Positions 1 to 4,960 are shown, counted from the first letter of the stretch. The stretch is DNA of 8,380 nucleotides from a bacterium (GCA_003230535.1 QIEW01000468.1:1-8380), one strand, 5' to 3'. Made by a program: numbers and translations. Notes: generated by a model from the letters alone, not told the origin.

Positions 1-141
1 GGCAAACATTGATGATGTTATTTAAATACAGCTAGTTATAAAATAACGGTCAAAAAACAAAATGGCTCATACAAATTACCGAAAACTCCCGATATGGAAG
101 CGGCCAACCCCGAGCGTGTTTATGATCCCGAATTATTCGGG
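1..141 (-). repeat. MITE-like repeat family A, copy 1 (cut by left window edge)
   Basis: This stretch is the reverse complement of most of 900-1063, with scattered substitutions and roughly 90% identity by eye. It ends at the palindromic terminus CCCGAATTATTCGGG (127-141). The other terminus, about 23 bp, lies outside the window. It has no coding capacity. It belongs to the three-copy family defined by the complete copy at 900-1063. Confidence 0.85.
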
Positions 142-143
142 TT

Positions 144-225
144 ACCTCGTTGGCGTTTAATTTCGGTGATAGTTTTTCCCTGATAAATACATTCTATCAT
201 ATTGTATTTAAATCACCAACGAGGT
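144..225. repeat. Nested inverted repeat beside MITE copy 1
   Basis: A perfect 10-bp inverted repeat (ACCTCGTTGG at 144-153, CCAACGAGGT at 216-225) encloses a second imperfect inverted repeat built on TGTATTT / AAATACA. The RNA or single strand could form a long nested stem-loop. It lies downstream of tRNA-Thr on the transcribed strand and could cap that transcript, but no U-tract follows as in an intrinsic terminator. It abuts the MITE end and may instead be a remnant of another small element. Confidence 0.55.
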
Positions 226-354
226 TCTTTTATTTTTTTGACGGTGGATTTAGGTATATTTTTTTCATTGTTGTTTTTTTGGGATTAATATACATATATT
301 ATATCTACTTATCACCTTTTGGCTTTTTATTGCTGTTATCTCATTGTTTTATAA
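226..354. other. AT-rich non-coding stretch downstream of tRNA-Thr
   Basis: This T-rich sequence on the plus strand contains no supportable gene. A reading frame that runs through it on the plus strand continues into the tRNA gene and looks like low-complexity Phe/Ile/Tyr noise. No clear promoter or terminator was seen. Confidence 0.5.
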
Positions 355-429
355 TGGAGCCGGCGGGCGGACTTGAACCGCCGACCTACTGATTACGAAT
401 CAGTTGCTCTGCCACTGAGCTACGCCGGC
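355..429 (-). tRNA. tRNA-Thr (anticodon CGU)
   Basis: The minus strand folds into a complete 75-nt cloverleaf. The acceptor stem is GCCGGCG/CGCCGGC, the D stem GCTC/GAGC, and the anticodon stem ACTGA/TCAGT has a seven-base loop TTCGTAA giving anticodon CGT. The variable loop is AGGTC, the T arm is GGCGG TTCAAGT CCGCC, then comes a T discriminator base. The 3' CCA is encoded (355-357). It should decode ACG threonine codons. It lies downstream of ccmD on the same strand and, with ccmD, inside a pair of inverted MITE copies. Confidence 0.97.
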
Positions 430-554
430 TGGCCTGAATTTCTCCCTTCTTGCATTCCCCCCCCATCCACATCGACCAACCTGATCCATCTGCCGAAAAG
501 TGAAAGTCTCTATACTGGCTGAAATATCAATGAGTCGCGGCAGGCCTTTGGGAG

Positions 555-569
555 TTGTCAAATTGACAA
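555..569. promoter_or_regulatory. Palindrome TTGTCAAATTGACAA, possible operator
   Basis: Two perfect 7-bp half-sites (TTGTCAA / TTGACAA) surround a single central base, the shape of a dimeric repressor site. It lies about 125 bp upstream of tRNA-Thr. No regulator gene lies nearby and no other copy was seen, so the regulatory role is inferred from symmetry alone. Confidence 0.25.
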
Positions 570-620
570 ACCCTTCCCCCATAAAATTAGTTTCTCAACG
601 ATGATGGCCTCGTAAAAAAG

Positions 621-690
621 TGGTTATTCCTGCGGAAGCAGGACTCCACAACTTAATTTCATGGATTCCGAATCAAGTTTGGAATGACAA
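621..690. repeat. GTCATTCC-type dispersed palindromic repeat, degenerate copy
   Basis: The left arm has an ATTCC-TGCGGAAGCAGGA-CTCC hairpin. The right arm has GGATTCC ... GGAATGACA. This is the same arrangement as the repeats at 1100-1171 and 5655-5757, with several substitutions. It is non-coding and belongs to a type of repeat common in bacterial genomes rich in small palindromes. Confidence 0.6.
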
Positions 691-718
691 TTTATGCTTG
701 ACATGACAGTAGCTTAGG

Positions 719-868
719 TTAATCGTTTTCCTGATCTCTATAGCCTGCTTCAAGATGCTTGAGATCTTCTTCGAGGCGCTTCTGCCTGCGATAGAGGGTG
801 AATATATAGCCAAATATCAGCGACCAGATTAAAGTATATGCTGCAAAAAGATACTCCAGGTTCTCCAT
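719..868 (-). CDS. ccmD: CcmD family protein (heme exporter subunit)
   Basis: A 49-residue protein, MENLEYLFAAYTLIWSLIFG at its start, with one N-terminal membrane helix (about residues 6-26), then a basic stretch (YRRQKRLEEDLKHLE) that should stay in the cytoplasm. This is the CcmD layout: a tiny single-pass protein that associates with CcmC and helps release heme-loaded CcmE from the CcmABC complex. The ATG is preceded by AAGGA at 5-nt spacing. The gene follows ccmC on the same strand, as in classical ccmABCD operons, but 440 bp away, because a MITE (900-1063) and another inverted-repeat element (1071-1217) lie between them. Its size makes it easy to miss. The family call rests on length, topology and gene order, because CcmD sequence conservation is low. 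Confidence 0.85.
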   Translation of the reverse strand: MENLEYLFAAYTLIWSLIFGYIFTLYRRQKRLEEDLKHLEAGYRDQEND

Positions 869-899
869 ATTATTCCTTATACATTATCAAAGGTATTAA

Positions 900-1063
900 C
901 CCGAATAATTCGGGATTTATAACACGCTCGGAGTTAGTCGCTTCCATAGCGGGAGTTTTCGGTAATTTGTATGAGCCATTTTGTTTTTTTGATTGTTATT
1001 TTGTAATTAGCTGTATTTAAATAACATCATCAATGTTTGCCGTGGATTTATGAATAATCCGGG
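900..1063 (+). mobile_element. MITE-like repeat family A, copy 2 (complete, 164 bp)
   Basis: This is the complete copy. It begins CCCGAATAATTC, ends GAATAATCCGGG (imperfect terminal inverted repeats, 10 of 12 bp matching) and is flanked on both sides by TTAA (896-899, 1064-1067), which fits a 4-bp target duplication. The left end also forms a CCCGAA-TAA-TTCGGG hairpin. No protein is encoded, so it would depend on a transposase supplied elsewhere. The other two copies (1-141, 8338-8380) share the CCCG boundaries but not the TTAA flanks. The insertion separates ccmC from ccmD. Confidence 0.85.
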
Positions 1064-1070
1064 TTAAAAG

Positions 1071-1217
1071 ATGCAGTTCACTTAAGGACATATGACCTTT
1101 GTCATTCCTGGCTTGACCAGGAATCCAGACCGGTTAAAAACCTATGGATTCCCGCTTTCGCGGGAATGACACTAAATGATTATTCCTAACGTTTCTAGGC
1201 TTAAGTGAACCGTATTG
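1071..1217. repeat. Inverted-repeat element containing a GTCATTCC palindrome
   Basis: A perfect 11-bp inverted repeat (GTTCACTTAAG at 1076-1086, CTTAAGTGAAC at 1200-1210) brackets the 1100-1171 palindrome. A 10-bp direct repeat, GGGTTAAAAG, flanks the block (1061-1070, 1218-1227) and could be a target duplication, although its left copy overlaps the MITE end. It is non-coding and lies in the ccmC-ccmD gap. Confidence 0.5.
1100..1171. repeat. GTCATTCC-type dispersed palindromic repeat, 72-bp copy
   Basis: It begins TGTCATTCC and ends GGAATGACA, with one inner hairpin (CCCGCTTTCGCGGG) and a second weaker one near the left end. The reverse complement matches 5655-5757 closely through the shared stretch CCTATGGATTCCCGC, apart from about 30 extra bases in the middle of that copy. 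Confidence 0.85.
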
Positions 1218-1308
1218 GGGTTAAAAGGGTAGGGATAAAATGTTAAAAACCAGGCCGGCAATTATCCTGCAACGATGCCCACAGACCCCCATTACTCTTA
1301 TCCTCTTC

Positions 1309-1992
1309 CTATACTCCGCTGTATTGGATCGCCTTTAGTTCCTCCACCCCCTCCGACAGCTTGCCGATCCTAATCCGGAGACCCAAAAGATAAAAATAAA
1401 GGATTGTAATCGCCGCCCAGGAAACCAGGAAAGTATAGAGCATCGGCGGGGCAAGCCCTATCCCGGAGGGTTTTATAACTACCGGATGAATGGTCCTCCA
1501 CCAATGAATAGAAAGATATACCAACGGTACATCTACAAAACCTACAATCCCAAACACCGCCGCAAAACGGGTGCGCCTCTCACTGCCCCTTGAGGCTGAC
1601 CGTAACATAAGATAGGCCACATAAATCAGCCACAGCACCAGAGATGTGGTAAGACGGGCATCCCAAGTCCACCAGGTGCCCCAGATAGGTCTGGCCCAAA
1701 TCGGCCCGCTAAGGAGCACCAGCGTGCAGAACAATACCCCCAACTCCGCCGAAGCATGCGCCACTATGTCCCATTTTTTATCTTTTTTCCACAAATAAAG
1801 GATACTGGCCAAAAACACGATAAAAAACGCCAGAAAGGTTGTCATTCCACAAGATACGTGGAAATAGAAGATGCGCTGCACTATTCCCATTACCTGCTCG
1901 GTGGGCGCCCAAATAAATATCATAAATATGGCCGCCTCTATCATCATAAATGTGGCCAGTCCCAGTAAATTCCGTCGAAGCGATGGCTCCAC
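1309..1992 (-). CDS. ccmC: Heme ABC transporter permease CcmC, heme lyase for CcmE
   Basis: A 227-residue integral membrane protein with about six hydrophobic helices. The tryptophan-rich WWD signature WGTWWTWDAR (residues 104-113), which binds heme on the periplasmic face, is intact. It is bracketed by the two expected axial histidines, H45 (FYFHVS) and H169 (WWRTIHP). In System I maturation CcmC presents heme to the chaperone CcmE in complex with CcmAB and CcmD. I choose the GTG at 1992: GGAGG lies 6 nt upstream (1999-2003), whereas the longer frame opens with a TTG at 2016 that has no ribosome site and lies inside duplicated ccmB sequence. The upstream neighbour should be ccmB, but a toxin-antitoxin-like cassette intervenes. 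Confidence 0.95.
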   Translation of the reverse strand: MEPSLRRNLLGLATFMMIEAAIFMIFIWAPTEQVMGIVQRIFYFHVSCGMTTFLAFFIVFLASILYLWKKDKKWDIVAHASAELGVLFCTLVLLSGPIWARPIWGTWWTWDARLTTSLVLWLIYVAYLMLRSASRGSERRTRFAAVFGIVGFVDVPLVYLSIHWWRTIHPVVIKPSGIGLAPPMLYTFLVSWAAITILYFYLLGLRIRIGKLSEGVEELKAIQYSGV

Positions 1993-1993
1993 C

Positions 1994-2017
1994 TTATTCC
2001 TCCACAATATATTCAAA
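1994..2017 (-). repeat. Duplicated 3' end of ccmB, distal copy
   Basis: These 24 bp match 2759-2782, the last codons and stop of ccmB, with one mismatch. On the minus strand the copy reads through the FEYVVEE-stop coding sequence and ends one base before the ccmC GTG. It carries GGAGG, so ccmC kept its ribosome site. The pair brackets the DUF4258/YgiT cassette and looks like a target duplication or a recombination scar. Confidence 0.85.
1999..2003 (-). promoter_or_regulatory. Shine-Dalgarno site deciding the ccmC start
   Basis: GGAGG on the minus strand, 6 nt before the GTG at 1992. It lies within the duplicated ccmB tail, so the original ccmC site was embedded in the end of ccmB, implying translational coupling before the cassette arrived. 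Confidence 0.75.
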
Positions 2018-2028
2018 AGAGCTCAGAA

Positions 2029-2262
2029 TTAAACCGCCATTTTGTAATTGACTACGGGAACAGAAAGGATAACCTGCGGTTGACACTCTTTGTCCAGCAG
2101 TTCCCCAACCTTTTCAGCTACCGGCCCGGCGAGGTATTCCTCTCCACATTGCTCACACTGGGTAACCGGCACATTTTCAATGAAAACCGGCTTCCCACCC
2201 TTTTGCAAATGCAGGGTAGTCACCGAATGCTTTAATTGGCCGCCACACTCAAAACACTGCAT
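2029..2262 (-). CDS. YgiT-type zinc finger protein (antitoxin-like partner of DUF4258)
   Basis: A 77-residue protein with two CxxC pairs, C3-C6 (CFEC) and C36-C39 (CEQC). These are separated by a short beta-rich stretch (VTTLHLQKGGKPVFIENVPV) and followed by an amphipathic segment (YLAGPVAEKVGELLDK). This matches the N-terminal zinc domain of MqsA/YgiT, but the C-terminal helix-turn-helix domain of full MqsA is absent, as is usual in short YgiT proteins paired with DUF4258 or BrnT-like toxins. AGGAGG lies 9 nt upstream of the ATG. It starts 3 nt after the stop of the DUF4258 frame, a typical coupled pair. The partner is now disrupted, so this may be an orphan antitoxin. The role is inferred from family and pairing. 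Confidence 0.85.
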   Translation of the reverse strand: MQCFECGGQLKHSVTTLHLQKGGKPVFIENVPVTQCEQCGEEYLAGPVAEKVGELLDKECQPQVILSVPVVNYKMAV

Positions 2263-2362
2263 GATTTATCGCCTCCTTGTCCAGGGATTAACCCAATCTC
2301 CCCCCTCCGGGAAATAAACCGTAACAATCCAAACTTTCCCATAAGACAACCCACAAACTATA

Positions 2363-2369
2363 TGAATAT
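2363..2369. repeat. Target-site duplication, left copy
   Basis: TGAATAT, repeated at 2534-2540 immediately outside the other end of the MITE. The identity extends to 9 bp (TGAATATCT) if the first two element bases are counted. Confidence 0.8.
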
Positions 2370-2533
2370 CTCATGTTACGCAAACCTATAATCCTGCCCG
2401 TAAAAAAAGATTTTAACCGCAGAGAACGCAGAGGTCACAGAGAGTAGTATTTCTGCAACCTCCGCGCTCTCTGTGTCCTCCGCGGTTAATAATTTATGGT
2501 TTTGGTAGATTGTCAATCCTTGCGTAAGGTGAG
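2370..2533. mobile_element. MITE-like element family B, 164 bp, inside the DUF4258 gene
   Basis: The ends are CTCATGTTACGCAA (2370-2383) and TTGCGTAAGGTGAG (2520-2533), 14-bp terminal inverted repeats with two mismatches. It is flanked by the direct duplication TGAATAT (2363-2369, 2534-2540). The interior is dominated by an imperfect palindrome (2413-2489). It encodes no transposase. The insertion is proved internally: the host gene's coding sequence resumes in the same frame exactly at the second duplication. It resembles MITE family A in length but not in sequence. Confidence 0.9.
2413..2489. repeat. Imperfect palindrome of the AACCGCAGAG type
   Basis: Arms of about 30 bp, starting TTAACCGCAGAG and ending CTCCGCGGTTAA, match at 23 of 30 positions around a 17-bp centre. 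Sequences of this kind occur as dispersed repeats in many bacterial genomes. Here it forms the core of MITE family B, either as part of it or nested inside it. Confidence 0.75.
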
Positions 2534-2540
2534 TGAATAT
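2534..2540. repeat. Target-site duplication, right copy
   Basis: TGAATAT, the partner of 2363-2369. On the minus strand both copies fall in the codons for D-I-H of the interrupted protein. Confidence 0.8.
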
Positions 2541-2758
2541 CTTTTCCTGAGCGTCCTTTCCCCCAAACCAAACAACTGGCGCCCCGGGGATCATCTGGAT
2601 ATTCCTCAATGATTTCGCCATTCAGGAGAGCATGTCTTATATCCAAAGGATAGATATTTCTCAAACTGGCTCTTTCCAGTGCATGTCGGCGAAATTCATA
2701 TTCACCTGTGAGTATCCTCTCCCGTATCGCAAGTATGCTCATAAAACAATTTTCCTGT

Positions 2759-2782
2759 TTATTCCTCCACAACATATTCAAA
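2759..2782 (-). repeat. 24-bp direct repeat, original copy at the 3' end of ccmB
   Basis: It encodes the last residues FEYVVEE and the stop of ccmB. A copy with one mismatch lies at 1994-2017, directly before ccmC. The two copies are 765 bp apart and bracket the DUF4258/YgiT cassette. Confidence 0.85.
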
Positions 2783-3436
2783 GGTCAGGATAGCTACAGT
2801 AATGAATATTACATCAAATGCCGCCAGAAGCTTTACCCATGAGGAAATGCCTTCCCACCCTTCACCTTGCAGCAGGCTGCCCGTCGATTTGACCGCCGCC
2901 AGAATTACCGGTACCAAAATCGGAAACAGGAGTATGGGCAACAGGATTTCTCTCAGCTTAGTATTTACCGTTATCGCAGAAAGCAGCGTCCCCACCGCCA
3001 TAAACCCTGCGGTGGCTAAAACAGCCACCAGGGCCACCTTCCCCCATACATCCAGGAACGACACCCCAAACAGTACCGCCGCCAGGGGAAAGGTGACTAG
3101 CTCCACCGCCAGCATAAATACCAGATTCCCTAAAGCTTTGCCTAAAAAAATAGCGCTTCTGTCCATGGGAGACAAAAGCAGCCCGTCTACCGCCCGGTTC
3201 TCCTGCTCCGCCCCCCATGAACGCTCCAACCCCAATGTGCCCGCAAAGCAAAACGCCACCCACAAAATACCGGGAACCAATTCCGACACATATTCCGCCC
3301 CGGGATCGAACGTAAAGCTGAAAATGACCATTACCAGGAGACAAAACAGAAGTACCGAGGAGATCATCTGTCTGGTGCGTAACTCGGAAAGTATATCTTT
3401 CCAGGCAATCGCCCACGCCTGCCGAAAATAATCCAA
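2759..3436 (-). CDS. ccmB: Heme exporter protein CcmB (ABC permease)
   Basis: 225 residues, close to E. coli CcmB. It has a charged N-terminus (WKDILSELRTRQ) followed by about six membrane helices, the first near residues 26-43. The CcmB signature is clear between helices two and three: FAGTLGLERSWGAEQENRAV followed by DGLLLSPMDRSAIFLGKALG. CcmB is the permease partner of the ATPase CcmA in the complex that frees holo-CcmE during System I cytochrome c maturation. The start is a TTG at 3436 with GGGGAGG 4 nt upstream. It begins 58 bp after the porin-cytochrome gene, so both are probably co-transcribed. ccmA, normally just upstream, is not in this window. The last 24 bp are duplicated before ccmC. 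Confidence 0.96.
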   Translation of the reverse strand: MDYFRQAWAIAWKDILSELRTRQMISSVLLFCLLVMVIFSFTFDPGAEYVSELVPGILWVAFCFAGTLGLERSWGAEQENRAVDGLLLSPMDRSAIFLGKALGNLVFMLAVELVTFPLAAVLFGVSFLDVWGKVALVAVLATAGFMAVGTLLSAITVNTKLREILLPILLFPILVPVILAAVKSTGSLLQGEGWEGISSWVKLLAAFDVIFITVAILTFEYVVEE

Positions 3437-3494
3437 TAAACCTCCCCGTTTTCCCCGCTAAAAGCTGCTTTGCCAGCCTAATAATCCGATCAAA

Positions 3495-4745
3495 TTAAAA
3501 GTTCAGCATCGCCTCCAGAGTAAAACCGATACTATCGGCATCAGGCTGTTCATCATCTAACCAAAAGCCTTCTCCGGCAAGCCTCAGATAGTCGTTTACC
3601 ATATAAGCCGTTCCCAAAACATAACGGTTACGCCAGTCGTTTTCATCGGTATCCGGGTCAATAAAATCTCCGCGGACAAATACAGAAGCATCGTCGAAAT
3701 ATTGCTCAAGTCCCACAAAATATGCTAAACCATCAGTATCGTCGGTATCTACCGGATGATTGTCGGGGACTTTATCTTGGCTAATTATGACTCCTCCCAG
3801 GATCTCACTATATCCTTTGTCAATAATATCAAATAATATGCTCGCCGTAGCCCCGTAACGCCAGAACTCAAATTTGTTAAAATCATCAGAATCCGGCAGA
3901 TCAATACCTCCAACCTCAGTGCCGGGTTCCTGATGCCATACCCCATAATAACCAAATAGAGTAAGGCCGGAGCCTTTACTATCTAAGATGTGTTCATAAG
4001 CCACTAAAAAATCTTTGTCTTTATCGTCATCCGAACTCCCTTCATTACCTTTGCCTTCAAAGTTCAACCCGTTTAGTACCTGAGCAATAATTCGGATATC
4101 TTCGGTTACTCCGACAGCTAATTCCAGCCCAATTTGATCCTCGCCCATCTTAAAAGGGACTGAAGTGCCGGTTAGCTTTTCAGACAACACACCGGTAGTG
4201 GAAATACCGCTGGGACGGTCGAAGCCTGCCCAGCCAACCCTCGAAAGAGTGTGCATCTGGCCTAAACGGATATTCAGATACTGGTCAGCTTGCCCCATAA
4301 ACCAAGCGATATACGCATTTAAGGTAATATCATCCGAATCTTCCCACTCAGCCTCAAAGAAACCGCTCAGGTTTTCGGTTATGGATCCGGCATAGAACAG
4401 AGTAGCGTCATGAAATTCGAACTCGGAAGTGGTATTATTTCCACCGTCTGGATTTTCATAATTGTAACGCACTCGTCCCCGCACTGAGAGATAATCCCCG
4501 ATCTCCTTATAATCAGGTTTCTTGCCTATCTCTTCGGTTAGGCGGAACCCTCGTTTGCGGAAATTGTGGCCAAAAACATTTAGGCGGGGGACATTTGGCC
4601 TGTGACAGGTTTTGCAGGAAGTATCATACTTACGAGCCCAAGCAGGTATAGCCAGGCATGTTTGAGGCAAGGCAAAAACAATCACCAGAATTAGACCCAA
4701 TAACTTCATTAACTTTTTGATACAAAATCTATCATAGTAACACAT
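3495..4745 (-). CDS. Monoheme cytochrome c-porin fusion, Cyc2-like outer membrane protein
   Basis: 416 residues. A signal peptide (hydrophobic core 15-27, likely cleavage after A32) leads into IPAWARKYDTSCKTCHRPNV, giving one CxxCH heme site at 44-48, then PRLNVFGHNFRKRGF. The rest (about 75-416) alternates amphipathic beta strands with acidic loops (SSDDDKDKD, DTDDTD, DPDTDEND) and ends in LEAMLNF, whose final Phe is the usual outer-membrane barrel signal. This one-heme-plus-barrel design is that of Cyc2, the Fe(II)-oxidising outer-membrane cytochrome of Acidithiobacillus and Mariprofundus. Related proteins of unknown substrate also occur widely, so iron oxidation is an inference. The ATG at 4745 has AAGGAGG at 5-nt spacing; the Met at 4709 is less likely. 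The barrel should need Bam assembly and the heme site the ccm products encoded next door. Confidence 0.75.
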   Translation of the reverse strand: MCYYDRFCIKKLMKLLGLILVIVFALPQTCLAIPAWARKYDTSCKTCHRPNVPRLNVFGHNFRKRGFRLTEEIGKKPDYKEIGDYLSVRGRVRYNYENPDGGNNTTSEFEFHDATLFYAGSITENLSGFFEAEWEDSDDITLNAYIAWFMGQADQYLNIRLGQMHTLSRVGWAGFDRPSGISTTGVLSEKLTGTSVPFKMGEDQIGLELAVGVTEDIRIIAQVLNGLNFEGKGNEGSSDDDKDKDFLVAYEHILDSKGSGLTLFGYYGVWHQEPGTEVGGIDLPDSDDFNKFEFWRYGATASILFDIIDKGYSEILGGVIISQDKVPDNHPVDTDDTDGLAYFVGLEQYFDDASVFVRGDFIDPDTDENDWRNRYVLGTAYMVNDYLRLAGEGFWLDDEQPDADSIGFTLEAMLNF

Positions 4746-4786
4746 TTCTACCTCCTTCCAGTCTAGTTATAATAAAAGGCTCTTCA

Positions 4787-4852
4787 GGCGGATGTAGCAG
4801 GGGGGGGTCACTGTCCGCCCAAACCAGGGACTGACAACCGAGGTCAGCCCCT
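4787..4852. repeat. REP-like pair of stem-loops upstream of the porin gene
   Basis: GGCGGA (4787-4792) pairs with TCCGCC (4814-4819) across an eight-G run. AGGGACTGAC (4826-4835) then pairs with GTCAGCCCCT (4843-4852) with a single mismatch. It is non-coding. It lies in the leader between the lipoprotein and the porin gene and may be a repeat remnant or a processing or attenuation structure. Confidence 0.45.
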
Positions 4853-4926
4853 ACAATCTGATTGCAACTAGATATTTAATGAACTATCTTGCAAAAGTCT
4901 CTTTAAAAAGGTAGTCATGCTATATG

Positions 4927-4945
4927 TTGGGGCAGCGGCCCCCAA
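4927..4945 (-). terminator. Stem-loop after the lipoprotein gene, possible terminator
   Basis: TTGGGG (4927-4932) pairs with CCCCAA (4940-4945) about 15 bp past the lipoprotein stop. No U-tract follows, so it is at best a weak or RNA-stabilising hairpin. An overlapping alternative pairing, GGCAGC/GCTGCC, also exists. Confidence 0.3.
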
Positions 4946-4960
4946 GGCTGCCGCCAGCTA

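Larger units (their letters stand above)
430..718. other. Non-coding spacer between ccmD and tRNA-Thr
   Basis: This spacer holds a degenerate GTCATTCC-family palindrome (621-690), an operator-like palindrome (555-569) and a run of eight C (about 457-464). A short minus-strand frame reaches into the tRNA and resembles no family I recognise, so I do not annotate it. No convincing promoter for the tRNA was identified. Confidence 0.5.
2266..2742 (-). pseudogene. DUF4258 toxin-like gene interrupted by a MITE
   Basis: The start (ATG 2742, AGGA about 10 nt upstream, 16 nt after the ccmB stop) opens a DUF4258-type protein: YEFRRHALERA, then IIEEYPDDPRG, SCLVWGKGRSGKDIH. The reading then enters the 164-bp insertion (2370-2533) and stops at about 2493. 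Beyond the insertion the frame resumes as DIHIVCGLSYGKVWIVTVYF and runs to a stop at 2266, with the WxxxxTRRR tail usual for DUF4258. Deleting the element plus one 7-bp duplication (171 bp, 57 codons) joins both halves in frame into 101 residues, a normal family length. DUF4258 proteins are relatives of RelE/BrnT-type toxins and are often encoded just before a YgiT zinc-finger protein, as here. The present gene could make at most an 82-residue truncated product. Confidence 0.9.

Noticed and set aside
150-392. Plus-strand frame of about 80 codons rich in Phe, Ile and Tyr
   Set aside because: It starts at a TTG, reads through AT-rich spacer and into the tRNA-Thr gene on the opposite strand, and resembles no family.
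400-582. Minus-strand frame between ccmD and tRNA-Thr
   Set aside because: It ends inside the tRNA gene on the same strand, has no ribosome site and shows no recognisable motif.
1-1063. Composite transposon carrying tRNA-Thr and ccmD between inverted MITE copies
   Set aside because: Copy 2 has its own TTAA duplication, which indicates independent insertion rather than movement of the whole segment, and the left outer flank is outside the window.
2413-2489. CRISPR-like or tandem repeat array
   Set aside because: It is a single imperfect palindrome without regularly spaced direct repeats or spacers; no CRISPR array was found anywhere in the window.
2376-2621. Minus-strand frame crossing the MITE in the DUF4258 region
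   Set aside because: It is an out-of-frame reading through the DUF4258 gene and the inserted element; the in-frame two-part gene explains the sequence better.
2802-3431. Long plus-strand frame (209 codons) opposite ccmB
   Set aside because: It is antisense to a clear ccmB gene, has Ser/Thr/Ala-rich shadow composition and no family motif.
3437-3494. Remnant of ccmA between the porin gene and ccmB
   Set aside because: The 58-bp spacer has no readable Walker, signature or other ABC ATPase motif, so a remnant cannot be supported.
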